NCBI RefSeq assembly: GCF_004365875.1
Contig: NZ_SODF01000001.1
Span: forward strand, 1,798,001 to 1,862,000
Direction of reading: 5' to 3'
DNA: 64,000 nucleotides
From: Kribbella kalugense
GTDB lineage: Bacteria > Actinomycetota > Actinomycetes > Propionibacteriales > Kribbellaceae
Part shown: positions 49,003 to 57,585 of the stretch, piece after piece
How positions within the stretch are numbered: position 1 is the first letter of the stretch
Layout of the letters: each line of letters opens with the position of its first letter
Position numbers and translations under genes: made by a program
The notes under the pieces: generated by a model
The model's database searches: none
Told to the model about the DNA's origin: nothing
Seen by the model: only the letters and a program-made list of their open reading frames with translations

Positions 49003-50208
49003 GGAGATGGACTCCGCTGGAGTCAGGTCCGGGCGCAGCTGGTCGCGGAGGGTCAGTACGATCTGGAGCGCGCCGAGCAGGATCACGGTCGCGATGATCA
49101 CGAAGATCTGGCGGTAGCTCAGCAGACTGACGAGCAGACTGCCCAGCGCGAGGGAGATCGCCTGCGGCGTAGACAGCAGCACCTCGACCGCGGTCGACAC
49201 CCGGCCGATCAGATGACCCGGTGAGCGGCGCTGCATCAACGTCGTGAACGACACGAACGTCCACGGCAACCCGAGACCACAGATCCCCGCGCCGATCAGC
49301 ACCACGATGATGGTGGGCGCGGCAGCACAGACGATGGTCGCGGCAGCCAGCGCGACCAGGCCGACCAGGCAGACGGCGATCTCGCCAAGCCGTCGTACGG
49401 CACGGCTCGCGGTCAGTCCACCGATGATCGCGCCGACGCCCTGACAGGTGACGAAGACGCCGGAGTACGTCGGTGGTTTGCCGAAGGCATCCATCAGGGC
49501 GTAGATCGACGACTCGAAGAAGCCGATGACGAGGATCGAGATCGCGAGCCCGGCGAGGACATGACGCAGTACCCGATCGCCGAACAGGAACCGGACGCCA
49601 CCGAGGACGTCCTCGCGGAAGGTGTTCTTCACCGGCGCCGGAGTCTCGGTGACCTTGATCGTCGCGATCAGCAGCCCGGCCAGCGCAAACGTGGTCGCGT
49701 CGATGACCGCGACCAGCCAGCCGCCCGCCGTCGCGAAGATCGCGGCACCGACCAGCGGCCCGAACAGCCGGTAGCCCTCCTTGATCGTGGCCAGGCTGGA
49801 GTTGGCGTCGACGAGGAGTTCGTCCGGCAGGAGCTCCTTGAGCAGGCCGTTGAGCGCGGCCGGCAGTACGACGAACGAGACGCCGTACAGGAAGGCGACG
49901 ACCCAGATCAGCCATACGTCGTTCGCGTCCCGGACGAGCACGAGCGGGAGGACCGCGGCCGCGCTGGCGAAGTTGCCCCAGACCAGGATCGCCTTGCGGG
50001 GCAGGCGATCCACCCACACGCCGAGCAGCGGGGCGCCGAGCGCCGGCAGCACCATGAAGAAGAACGTCAGGCCGGCCAGCGCGTTGGAGCCGGTGAGCGT
50101 CTTCACCCACATGCTCAGCACCAGCAGCATGACCGAGTCGCCGAGCATCGACGTACTCAGGCCAGCAAACAGGCGCGGGAACCCGGGCTGGGCGAACAGC
50201 TTCCTCAT
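48988..50208 (-). CDS. MFS exporter
   Basis: 406 residues, about 12 membrane segments, MFS signature GVWVDRLPRKAILVWGN between TM2 and TM3. Its layout resembles the macrolide-efflux/enterobactin-exporter-like MFS_3 group (an N-terminal FRLFAGLSTSMLGDSVMLL and TLTGSNALAGL). Substrate unknown, probably a toxic compound given the coupled HTH regulator. The ATG overlaps the stop of that regulator (ATGA). The last codons lie inside a large hairpin. Confidence 0.87.
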   Translation of the reverse strand: MRKLFAQPGFPRLFAGLSTSMLGDSVMLLVLSMWVKTLTGSNALAGLTFFFMVLPALGAPLLGVWVDRLPRKAILVWGNFASAAAVLPLVLVRDANDVWLIWVVAFLYGVSFVVLPAALNGLLKELLPDELLVDANSSLATIKEGYRLFGPLVGAAIFATAGGWLVAVIDATTFALAGLLIATIKVTETPAPVKNTFREDVLGGVRFLFGDRVLRHVLAGLAISILVIGFFESSIYALMDAFGKPPTYSGVFVTCQGVGAIIGGLTASRAVRRLGEIAVCLVGLVALAAATIVCAAAPTIIVVLIGAGICGLGLPWTFVSFTTLMQRRSPGHLIGRVSTAVEVLLSTPQAISLALGSLLVSLLSYRQIFVIIATVILLGALQIVLTLRDQLRPDLTPAESISGVDP

Positions 50209-50795
50209 GCCGGCTCGACCCCCGGGAAGGACACCGGGACGCCCCAGGAGACGAACTCGCACAGCCGCGCACCCGCCGGCCGCTGCTTCGGATCGGTCAG
50301 CCGCTCGACATGGCGGTCGAGCACAGCCTCGATCGCCTCGTTCATCTCCTTGAGCTCGTCCGCGGTCAGCCAGGCGACCATCTCGGTGTTGCTGGTCGCC
50401 GCCCGCCACTCCTCGGGTTCCTCCGGCGCGCGCTCCTGCGCCTCCCGCAACCGGTCGATCGCGCGGCCCATCACCACTTCGGACAACGCCTGCGCGGCCC
50501 GCCGCTCGTCGATCGACCCGGCCCCGTGCTCCTCGTCCCAGTGGAATCCGAGCCCCGGCACCTGCCACGGCCGCTGCCGGCCCTTCCCGCCCTCGGCCTC
50601 CTCGACGAAGCCGTGCTGCGCCAGCTTGCGCAGATGCCACGAACAGTTGGCCGGCGTCTCGTCGAGCCGGTCGGCCAGCTCGGTCGCGGTCAGCGGCCCG
50701 CTGACCGACAGCAGTTCGATGATCGCCATCCGGACCGGATGGGCCAGCGCGTTCAGCTCACGGGGATCGCTCAGGCGGCGATGCGGGTTCGGCAT
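50205..50795 (-). CDS. ArsR-type winged-helix regulator
   Basis: 196 residues from ATG 50795. An N-terminal winged helix (LSDPRELNALAHPVRMAIIELLS, then TATELADRLDETPANCSWHLRKLAQHGFVEEAEG) is followed by a long helical C-domain of unknown ligand. It has no cysteine metal motif of ArsR metal sensors. It is co-translated with the MFS exporter and probably represses both genes through the palindrome that lies in their promoter. ATG 50795 is 6 nt from TACTTT; 15 upstream codons in frame lack support. Confidence 0.9.
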   Translation of the reverse strand: MPNPHRRLSDPRELNALAHPVRMAIIELLSVSGPLTATELADRLDETPANCSWHLRKLAQHGFVEEAEGGKGRQRPWQVPGLGFHWDEEHGAGSIDERRAAQALSEVVMGRAIDRLREAQERAPEEPEEWRAATSNTEMVAWLTADELKEMNEAIEAVLDRHVERLTDPKQRPAGARLCEFVSWGVPVSFPGVEPA

Positions 50796-50801
50796 GCATC
50801 G

Positions 50802-50830
50802 AAAGTACTCTTTCGAAAGAGTTGTTGCAA
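50802..50830 (-). promoter_or_regulatory. Promoter with embedded operator for the HTH-MFS operon
   Basis: Read on the minus strand: TTGCAA (50830-50825), 17-nt spacer, TACTTT (50807-50802), 6 nt, ATG 50795. The spacer contains the perfect 16-bp palindrome ACTCTTTCGAAAGAGT (50807-50822), which touches the -10. This is an ideal place for an autorepressor to block RNA polymerase. Confidence 0.75.
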
Positions 50831-50846
50831 TGAAAGCCATGAAGAA

Positions 50847-50881
50847 ACCCCCAACCCCTCGCTTCGCTCGGGGGTGGGGGT
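50847..50881 (-). terminator. Terminator after the glutathione peroxidase gene
   Basis: G/C-rich stem (C-runs 50848-50858 against G-runs 50870-50880) with a loop of about 11 nt, 42 nt past the gpx stop, followed on the minus strand by GTTTCTTC. Confidence 0.75.
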
Positions 50882-50922
50882 GGTGTCTCCGCCGCGTCGT
50901 CAGGTGGTGGGGACGGGTGGCG

Positions 50923-51414
50923 TCAGTTCTTCGGGAGCTGGGTCTCGATCGCGGCGATGACCTCGTCGGACTCGGGCACGGTGCCCGGGCGGAAGCGGGC
51001 GGCGATCGTGCCGACCGGGCTGATCAGGAACTTCTCGAAGTTCCACTGGATGTCGCCGGCCTCGCCTTCGGCGTCCGGTGTCTGGGTCAGCTCGGCGTAC
51101 AGCGGGTGCCGGCCATCGCCGTTCACCTCGAGCTTGTCCAGCATCGGGAATGTGACGCCGTACGTCGTCGAGCAGAAGGTCTCGATCTCCTCGGCCGACC
51201 CCGGCTCCTGGCCGCCGAACTGGTTGCAGGGGGCACCGAGCACGGTGAAGCCACGCGACGCGTACTTCTTCTGCAGGTTCTCAAGACCCTCGTACTGCGG
51301 CGTCAGTCCACACTTCGACGCGACGTTCACAACGAGAACAGCCTTGCCCTTGTACTCGCCGAGCGAGGTCGCAGCGCCGGAAAGGGTGGTCAACGGGATG
51401 TCGTACAAGCTCAT
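50923..51414 (-). CDS. Glutathione-peroxidase-family thiol peroxidase
   Basis: 163 residues from ATG 51414. The peroxidatic Cys35 is in VASKCGLTPQY, the conserved Gln in APCNQFGGQEPG (Cys62 next to it), and the Trp/Asn pair in IQWNFEKFLI. Actinobacteria lack glutathione, so it probably works with thioredoxin or mycothiol against lipid peroxides. The ATG overlaps the stop of the dienelactone hydrolase gene (ATGA), making it the last gene of a three-gene operon. Confidence 0.93.
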   Translation of the reverse strand: MSLYDIPLTTLSGAATSLGEYKGKAVLVVNVASKCGLTPQYEGLENLQKKYASRGFTVLGAPCNQFGGQEPGSAEEIETFCSTTYGVTFPMLDKLEVNGDGRHPLYAELTQTPDAEGEAGDIQWNFEKFLISPVGTIAARFRPGTVPESDEVIAAIETQLPKN

Positions 51415-52088
51415 TCTGATCCTTGGGAGGTTGGGAGATGACGGGCAAGAAAGTCTTCGGTACGACGCCATGCCAGCGCGGACGCGTCAGCGTTGTGGAA
51501 CATAGGCAGCGGATTGTCGAACGCGTGACCGGCATCGTCGTACCGGTGGATCTCGGCATCACCCAGCATCGGGACGATCTCGTCGACGTCCAGGTACGCG
51601 TCGGTGTTGCCGAAGTGGTGCAGGCTGGTCACGGTCACCTGTGGTGCGAGGTCGCCCAACTGCTTCAGCGCGGAGCCGTAGTAGCTCACGAGCACGTCCG
51701 GTGCCGCCACGGCCGCGACGTTGAAGCCCAGTCCGCCGCCGAAGCAGAAGCCGACCACTCCGGCACCCTTGCCTCGCGCCTGCAGGTACTCCAGGGCGGC
51801 AACGGCGTCCTTGACGGCTTGATCCCAGTCGAGGCGTTGGACGATTCCCATCGCCCGCGGCAGGAGCTCCGGCGAGGACTCGTCCAGCTCGGTGTCGTCC
51901 AGCCGCCAGTAGATCTCCGGCGCGATCACGTAGTACCCAAGGGCGTGCAGATCCGCCGCACGCTGCTTGATGTAGTCGGAGACGCCGAAGATCTCCTGGA
52001 GAAGCAGCACACCGGGCGCGTCGGCGTCTGTGGAACCCCACTCGTGGACTGGCAATGAACCTGAACCGGTGTCGATCTCCAAGGTCAC
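51411..52088 (-). CDS. Dienelactone hydrolase family protein
   Basis: 225 residues from GTG 52088. Alpha/beta-hydrolase with the nucleophile cysteine in GVVGFCFGGGLGF near residue 114, a later Asp (DAYLD), and His in YDDAGHAFDN, the DLH triad. GVLLLQEIFGVSDYIKQRAADL near the start is the family's oxyanion region. The natural substrate is unknown; true dienelactones are only one possibility. Overlaps of 4 nt link it to the gene before and after it. Confidence 0.9.
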   Translation of the reverse strand: MTLEIDTGSGSLPVHEWGSTDADAPGVLLLQEIFGVSDYIKQRAADLHALGYYVIAPEIYWRLDDTELDESSPELLPRAMGIVQRLDWDQAVKDAVAALEYLQARGKGAGVVGFCFGGGLGFNVAAVAAPDVLVSYYGSALKQLGDLAPQVTVTSLHHFGNTDAYLDVDEIVPMLGDAEIHRYDDAGHAFDNPLPMFHNADASALAWRRTEDFLARHLPTSQGSE

Positions 52089-52753
52089 ACGGTGAAGCGT
52101 ACGACCTCCCTGGGAACCGCCTTCGGTGCAGGTGCCGGCATCCAGGACTTGGTCTCGGCGATGGCGTCGAGGAGCAACTGGTACAGCCGGTCGTCCGGGT
52201 TCGGTACGCAGGCCTGCGAGATGCCTTCGACCGCGCACGACACCGCGCGTGGCGCCGTACGGCGGGCGAAGTCAGGCGTAGCGCGGCGCGAGCGTCCGGT
52301 GAACGCACGAGCCCACTTCGTCGCCGACGGGACCGACTTCAGCACCGCGAGCGAGTCCGGCTCGATGTCGTCCAGCGGCCGTCCGTCCAGCAGGGCCAAC
52401 TGCTTCTCCCCCACCAGCAACGCCACGGCCAGGATGTACTGGCGCTCCTGCGAGACGATCGGCAACGCGTGCTGGATGCAGCGTGCCGTCACCCGCGGTA
52501 CGACGTGCGGGTCCTCAGGCGTCAGCCCGATCACCGAGGGGATCAGCGGAGCCAGCCGCGACCGCCCGGAGTCCGTCGTACAGTCGTTGACGTCGCGCGC
52601 GACGCCCGCGAGCAGCGCATGCGTGCAGCCTGGATGGTCGGACCACGGTTCGCCGGCCAGGTAGGAGGCGAACTCCATGAAGCAGGCGCCCTTGCGAGGG
52701 TTGCGGTGCTTGCCCCGGCTCAGGACCGGTACGGCGAGATCAAGGTTGTTCAT
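52085..52753 (-). CDS. Conserved hypothetical actinobacterial protein
   Basis: 222 residues from ATG 52753, with GGGGAG 8 nt upstream. I recognise no functional domain. The N-terminal segment NNLDLAVPVLSRGKHRNPRKG, followed by CFMEFASYLAGEPWSDHPGC and ALLAGVARDVND, looks strongly conserved (two cysteines, His, Trp), and a helical C-terminal part follows. It opens the three-gene operon with dienelactone hydrolase and gpx through a GTGA overlap. It may be a regulatory or metal-binding protein, but this is a guess. Confidence 0.75.
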   Translation of the reverse strand: MNNLDLAVPVLSRGKHRNPRKGACFMEFASYLAGEPWSDHPGCTHALLAGVARDVNDCTTDSGRSRLAPLIPSVIGLTPEDPHVVPRVTARCIQHALPIVSQERQYILAVALLVGEKQLALLDGRPLDDIEPDSLAVLKSVPSATKWARAFTGRSRRATPDFARRTAPRAVSCAVEGISQACVPNPDDRLYQLLLDAIAETKSWMPAPAPKAVPREVVRFTV

Positions 52754-52874
52754 TGAACGGCTCCCCATAGCTACCTGCCACCAGCATGCGCCGATTCCCC
52801 GCCATCCGCCACGGCTTGCCCTCACCTCCTTCTCTTGTGAGCAGCCGCACACGCGCGGGTACTTTGGTGGTTCT

Positions 52875-52892
52875 GTTACTCACGGGTAGCAT
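52875..52892 (+). promoter_or_regulatory. Promoter/operator of the thiolase-fadB operon
   Basis: GTTACTCACGGGTAGC (52875-52890) is an imperfect palindrome of the TTAC..GGTAA kind used by TetR-type lipid regulators in actinobacteria, and it overlaps TAGCAT (52887-52892), a plausible -10. The start codon at 52929 has its own AGAGGAGG site. Confidence 0.55.
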
Positions 52893-52928
52893 CGAGTTAG
52901 CTTTCCCGACCCCCAGAGGAGGGCCCTC

Positions 52929-54128
52929 GTGCCCCGTGAGATCCGCGATGTCGTGTTCGTCGACGGCGTTCGCACCCCGTTCGGCAAGGCCAAGGGCCAG
53001 TACGCCGAAACCCGCGCCGACGATCTGGTGATCAAGTGCATCCGGGAGCTGCTGCGGCGGAACCCGGGTCTCCCGCCGGAGCGGGTGGACGAGGTCGCGA
53101 TCGCGGCCACCACCCAGATCGGCGACCAGGGCCTGACCATCGGCCGGACCGCGGCCCTGCTGGCCGGCCTGCCGCAGACCACCCCCGGGTACGCGATCGA
53201 CCGGATGTGCGCCGGCGCGATGACCGCCGTCACCACCACCGCGGCCGGCATCGCCTTCGGTGCGTACGACGTGGTCGTGGCCGGCGGTGTCGAGCACATG
53301 GGCCGGCACCCGATGGGCGAGGGCGTCGACCCGAACCCGCGGATCATCTCCGAGAAGCTGGTCGACACCTCCGCCCTGGTGATGGGGTCGACCGCCGAGA
53401 ACCTGCACGACCGGTACCCGACGATCACCAAGCAGCGCGCGGACGCCTTCGCCGCCGCCTCCCAGGAGCGCGCCGCCAAGGCCTACGCGAACGACCTGAT
53501 CCAGCCCGACCTGGTCCCGATCGCGACCCGTTCGGCCGAGCTGGGCTGGGGCTACGCGACCACCGACGAGCCGATGCGGCCTGGTACGACGGTCGAGGAC
53601 CTGGCCGGACTGAAGACGCCGTTCCGTCCGCACGGCCGGGTGACCGCCGGCAACTCGGCCGGCATCAACGACGGCGCGACCGCGTGCGTGCTGACGTCGG
53701 CTGAGGCCGCCGAGGAGCTCGGTCTCACGCCGAAGATGAAGCTGGTCTCGTACGGCTTCGCCGGTGTCGAGCCCGAGGTGATGGGCGTCGGCCCGATCCC
53801 GGCGACCGACAAGGCGCTGAAGCTGGCGGGGCTGACGATCGACGACATCGAGGCCTTCGAGGTCAACGAGGCGTTCGCCGTTCAGGTGCTGGCGTTCCTG
53901 GAGCGCTACGGCATCGCCGACGACGACCCGCGGGTCAACCCGTACGGCGGTGCGATCGCCTACGGACATCCGCTCGCGTCGTCCGGCGTACGGCTGATGA
54001 ACCAGCTGGCGAAGCAGTTCGAGCAGCGCCCCGAGGTCCGCTACGGCCTCACCACCATGTGCGTCGGCCTAGGCATGGGCGGAACCGTCATCTGGGAGAA
54101 CCCGAACTGGGAAGGGACCTCGAAGTGA
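52929..54128 (+). CDS. fadA: Acetyl-CoA C-acyltransferase (thiolase)
   Basis: 399 residues. Thiolase: acylated nucleophile Cys94 in DRMCAGAMTA, the catalytic His in AYGHPLASSGVRL, and the second cysteine in TMCVGLGMGG, near the C-terminus. NEAFAVQVL marks the third motif. It cleaves 3-ketoacyl-CoA in beta-oxidation. The GTG start follows AGAGGAGGG. Its stop overlaps the start of the fadB gene (GTGA), the classical trifunctional complex pairing. Confidence 0.95.
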   Translation: MPREIRDVVFVDGVRTPFGKAKGQYAETRADDLVIKCIRELLRRNPGLPPERVDEVAIAATTQIGDQGLTIGRTAALLAGLPQTTPGYAIDRMCAGAMTAVTTTAAGIAFGAYDVVVAGGVEHMGRHPMGEGVDPNPRIISEKLVDTSALVMGSTAENLHDRYPTITKQRADAFAAASQERAAKAYANDLIQPDLVPIATRSAELGWGYATTDEPMRPGTTVEDLAGLKTPFRPHGRVTAGNSAGINDGATACVLTSAEAAEELGLTPKMKLVSYGFAGVEPEVMGVGPIPATDKALKLAGLTIDDIEAFEVNEAFAVQVLAFLERYGIADDDPRVNPYGGAIAYGHPLASSGVRLMNQLAKQFEQRPEVRYGLTTMCVGLGMGGTVIWENPNWEGTSK

Positions 54129-56236
54129 GCCTGCAGGATTTGATCGACTCGGCGTCGGCGCTGTCGACGGACGAGGTCGTCACGCTCGCGCACTCGCGGG
54201 ACGTCGTACTCCCGAACAAGGCCGGCACGATGGCCCTGATCACGCTGGACAACGGGCACGACCACACCAAGCCGAACACCTTCGGGCCCAAGGGTCTGGG
54301 GTCGCTGAACGAGGCTCTGGACGCGGCGTTGGCCCGGGACGAGATCGTCGCGATCGGTGTCACGGGCAAGCCGTTCATCCTGGCCGCGGGTGCCGATCTG
54401 ACCGGCGTACCGAAGCTGACCGAGCGGGAGCAGGCGCTGGCGCTTGGCAAGATCGGGCACGGCGTGATGCGGAAGCTGATCGACGGCGGGAAGCCTTCGT
54501 TCGCGTTCGTGAACGGTGTGGCCCTCGGCGGCGGGCTTGAGGTCGCGCTGCATGCGACGTACCGGACCGTGTCGGTGGCCGCTGGGATGCTCGCGACGCC
54601 GGAGGTGTTCCTCGGCCTGATCCCGGGCTGGGGCGGCAACTTCCTGCTGCCGAACCTGATCGGCGCGGACAACGCGGTCAAGGTCGTCGTCGAGAACGCG
54701 CTCAACCAGAACAAGATGCTCAGCGGGCCGGAGGCGGTGAAGTTCGGCATCGGCGACGTACTGCTGGAGTCGGCCGACTTCCTCGAGCAGTCGCTGCTCT
54801 GGGCTTCGAAGGTGCTGACGGGTTCCGTTGTGGTCGAGCGGCCGGAGATCGACCGCGGCGATGCCTGGGACGCGGCTGTTGCCCGGGGCAAGGCGTTTGC
54901 CGATCTGAAGGTCAGTGGCGCGGCGCCGGCGCCGTACCGGGCACTCGACCTGATCGCGGCGGCTCGCGACAACGACCGGGACCGTGGGTTCGCGGCCGAG
55001 GACGAGGCGCTTGCCGACCTGATCCTGAGCGAGGAGCTGCGGAGCGGGCTGTACGCGTTCGACCTGGTGAACAAGCGGGCCAAGCGGCCGGCCGGTGCGC
55101 CGGACAAGTCGCTGGCGCGGCCGGTGAGCAAGGTCGGCGTCGTCGGCGCGGGCCTGATGGCGGGTCAGCTGGCGCTGCTGTTCGTACGGCGGCTCGAGGT
55201 TCCCGTCGTACTCACGGACCTTGACCAGGAGCGCGTGGACCGCGGGGTCGGGTACGTGCACGGCGAGATCGACAAGCTGCTCGCGAAGGGCCGGCTGCGC
55301 TCCGACAAGGCGAACCAGCTGAAGGCGCTCGTCACCGGGTCGGTGGATCGCTCGGTGTTCGCGGATGCGGACTTCGTGATCGAGGCCGTGTTCGAGGAAC
55401 TGCAGCTGAAGAAGACGATCTTCGCCGACCTGGAGAAGATCATCCGGCCGGACGCGATCCTGGCGACGAACACCTCGTCGTTGTCGGTGACCGAGATGGC
55501 GGCGGACCTGGAGCACCCGGAGCGCGTGGTCGGGTTCCACTTCTTCAACCCGGTCGCGGTGCTGCCGCTGCTGGAGATCATCCGCGCGGACCGGACCGAC
55601 GACGCGTCGCTGGCGACGGCTTTCGCGGTCGGCAAGAAGCTGAAGAAGTCGTGCGTGCTGGTGAAGGACGCACCGGCCTTCGTGGTGAACCGTCTGCTCA
55701 CCCGCTTCCTCGGCGAGGTCAGCGCGGCGGTGGACGAAGGTACGCCGATTCCCTTTGCCGACAAGGCGTTGTCGTCCTTGGGCCTGCCGATGCCGCCGTT
55801 CGTCCTGCTGCAGCTGGTCGGACTCCCGGTCGCGCTACACGTGGCGGAGACGATGAACCGCGCGTACCCGGACCGGTTCGCCGTCTCATCCAACTTGGCG
55901 AAGGTTGTTGCCGCAGGCAAGAGCTCGTTCTACACCTGGCCCGAGGGCAAGCCGGTCGTCGACCCGGAGGTCGAGGCCCTGGTATCGGTCGGCGACAAGC
56001 CCTCCACCGCCGACGAACTCCGCAACCGCACCCTCACCGCCCTCGCCGAAGAGATCAAGATCATGCTCGACGAAGGCGTAGTAGCCGAGGCCCAGGACAT
56101 CGACCTCTGCCTCCTCCTAGGCGCCGGCTGGCCCTTCCACCTAGGCGGCATAACCCCCTACCTAGACCGAACCGGCATCTCCGAAAAAGTCAACGGCACC
56201 CGCTTCCTCCCCCGAGGCGTAGCCAGCCTCACCTGA
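54125..56236 (+). CDS. fadB: Fatty-acid oxidation multifunctional protein FadB
   Basis: 703 residues from GTG 54125. The N-terminal enoyl-CoA hydratase half (residues about 30-270) has the oxyanion loop in FILAAGADLTG and the second glutamate loop in LGGGLEVALHATYRTVS. The C-terminal 3-hydroxyacyl-CoA dehydrogenase has the NAD motif VGVVGAGLMAGQLAL near 342, the catalytic His in VVGFHFFNPVAVLPLLEI, and a second HCDH domain near 620-700. It hydrates and oxidises acyl-CoA and hands the product to the coupled thiolase. The last 200 nt have a more C-rich codon choice than the body. Confidence 0.95.
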   Translation: MSLQDLIDSASALSTDEVVTLAHSRDVVLPNKAGTMALITLDNGHDHTKPNTFGPKGLGSLNEALDAALARDEIVAIGVTGKPFILAAGADLTGVPKLTEREQALALGKIGHGVMRKLIDGGKPSFAFVNGVALGGGLEVALHATYRTVSVAAGMLATPEVFLGLIPGWGGNFLLPNLIGADNAVKVVVENALNQNKMLSGPEAVKFGIGDVLLESADFLEQSLLWASKVLTGSVVVERPEIDRGDAWDAAVARGKAFADLKVSGAAPAPYRALDLIAAARDNDRDRGFAAEDEALADLILSEELRSGLYAFDLVNKRAKRPAGAPDKSLARPVSKVGVVGAGLMAGQLALLFVRRLEVPVVLTDLDQERVDRGVGYVHGEIDKLLAKGRLRSDKANQLKALVTGSVDRSVFADADFVIEAVFEELQLKKTIFADLEKIIRPDAILATNTSSLSVTEMAADLEHPERVVGFHFFNPVAVLPLLEIIRADRTDDASLATAFAVGKKLKKSCVLVKDAPAFVVNRLLTRFLGEVSAAVDEGTPIPFADKALSSLGLPMPPFVLLQLVGLPVALHVAETMNRAYPDRFAVSSNLAKVVAAGKSSFYTWPEGKPVVDPEVEALVSVGDKPSTADELRNRTLTALAEEIKIMLDEGVVAEAQDIDLCLLLGAGWPFHLGGITPYLDRTGISEKVNGTRFLPRGVASLT

Positions 56237-56252
56237 CCTGAGACAGGCAACG

Positions 56253-56288
56253 GCGGGCTGGGACCTGTAATTTCAGGTCCCCGCCCGC
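56253..56288. terminator. Bidirectional terminator between fadB and the peptidase gene
   Basis: 15-nt arms (56253-56267, 56274-56288) with one mismatch and loop TAATTT, between two convergent stop codons. T's follow on the plus strand after 56288. Confidence 0.85.
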
Positions 56289-56290
56289 TT

Positions 56291-57574
56291 TCAGCCCTTG
56301 AATTTCTTTGCGCCGGCGACGATTTGGGCTGGGGTTTGGCCGGTGTCTTTCTTCAGGACCGAGTCGCCGTGTTGGGCCATTTCGGTGTAGAGGGTGGCTA
56401 GTTTCTTTTCGCCTAGGTTGTGGGCCAGGTACTCGACGATCCACCAGCTGGTGCCGTAGGCGCGGTCTGCGTTGGTGTCGAAGACTGTGGTGTCGGGGAG
56501 TGCGGTCAGCTTCGGGAGGTACGCCGTTTTGACGCGCTTGCGGTATGGGTCGACGGTCCAGTGGGGATCGTCCTCGATCGACCGGCAGCGGACGTACTCG
56601 GCCAGGCCCTCGACCATCCAGATCGGGGTGGCGATGCCGAGCGTCGACGTCGCCACGTGCGTCATCTCGTGGACGAGTAGGTCCTTGTCGAGGCGCTTGC
56701 GCAGAGCCGGGTTCACGACGATCCGGCTGCCGATCGGACGGCCGATCGGCTTGCCGAGCTGCTCGCCCTCGAACAGCGTCACGGCCTTCGCCGCGATCGT
56801 CCAGCCGTCCCCGGTGCCGGTTGTCCAGATCGTCGACATCACCCGGTCCTGCGGCATCGCGACGACCAGGACCGCGCCGTTCCACGGCCGCTTCCAGTGT
56901 TTGCGGACCGACTTGACCGCCTTCTCCGCGACCTGCGCGACCTTCGTACCGAGACTGGCTTCGCGTTTGTCCACGACCACGACGACCGGACCGCGCCGTA
57001 CCACCTGGACCTCCTGGAAGTCCCACGGCTGGCGGTGCCCGTCCGAGCTGAGGAACTCGTCGGTCCCGGTGTCGTCGACCAGCACCCACGCGCCGGCCCG
57101 TCGGACGAACGAGTACCCGAGATCGGTCTGCACCGGACGCGGATCCAGCCCGGTCAGCTGGTACCGCATCATCACCCGGGTCGAGTACGTCGTCGGCCCG
57201 AACTTCGCGACCAGGTTCGGCACCGGCCGGAACGCATCGGCGGTGAAGTACTGAAGCGAACTGAACCCGAACTTCCGCAGATTCACGAACAGCAGCCGCT
57301 CGCGCGCGACCAGGTCCGCCTGCTTCGGGTCGACCGAGGCCAGGAAGCCTTTCAGGTCGCCCTTGAGTACGGCGGCCGACCGACGAGCCAGCACAACGTT
57401 GATCGCCTTCGTGTCGACGACAACGACCTGCGTTGTGGGAGCGCGGGTAGCCTCCACGGCCATCGCGCTAGGTGCTCCCGCCTCGCCGTTCCAGGCCCGG
57501 ACGGCGACAACCGCGCCGGACGCGGTCAGCGCCAGCGCGGCAACGCCCGCAAGCAGGCGTTTCGGGTGGTTCAT
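56291..57574 (-). CDS. Exported peptidase-MA-like gluzincin, paralogue 1
   Basis: 427 residues. An N-terminal signal peptide or anchor (LLAGVAALALTASGAVVAV) precedes a cystatin/NTF2-like region (residues about 45-170) and a C-terminal zinc-peptidase-like domain: HEMTH gives His302, Glu303 and His306, with the third ligand Glu322 in WMVEGLAEYV, 20 residues on. This fits the peptidase MA group. Two further copies lie 1.6 and 3.0 kb away. Substrate unknown; it is presumably extracytoplasmic. A strong hairpin covers its ribosome-binding region. Confidence 0.8.
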   Translation of the reverse strand: MNHPKRLLAGVAALALTASGAVVAVRAWNGEAGAPSAMAVEATRAPTTQVVVVDTKAINVVLARRSAAVLKGDLKGFLASVDPKQADLVARERLLFVNLRKFGFSSLQYFTADAFRPVPNLVAKFGPTTYSTRVMMRYQLTGLDPRPVQTDLGYSFVRRAGAWVLVDDTGTDEFLSSDGHRQPWDFQEVQVVRRGPVVVVVDKREASLGTKVAQVAEKAVKSVRKHWKRPWNGAVLVVAMPQDRVMSTIWTTGTGDGWTIAAKAVTLFEGEQLGKPIGRPIGSRIVVNPALRKRLDKDLLVHEMTHVATSTLGIATPIWMVEGLAEYVRCRSIEDDPHWTVDPYRKRVKTAYLPKLTALPDTTVFDTNADRAYGTSWWIVEYLAHNLGEKKLATLYTEMAQHGDSVLKKDTGQTPAQIVAGAKKFKG

Positions 57575-57585
57575 CTGCTGTGGTC

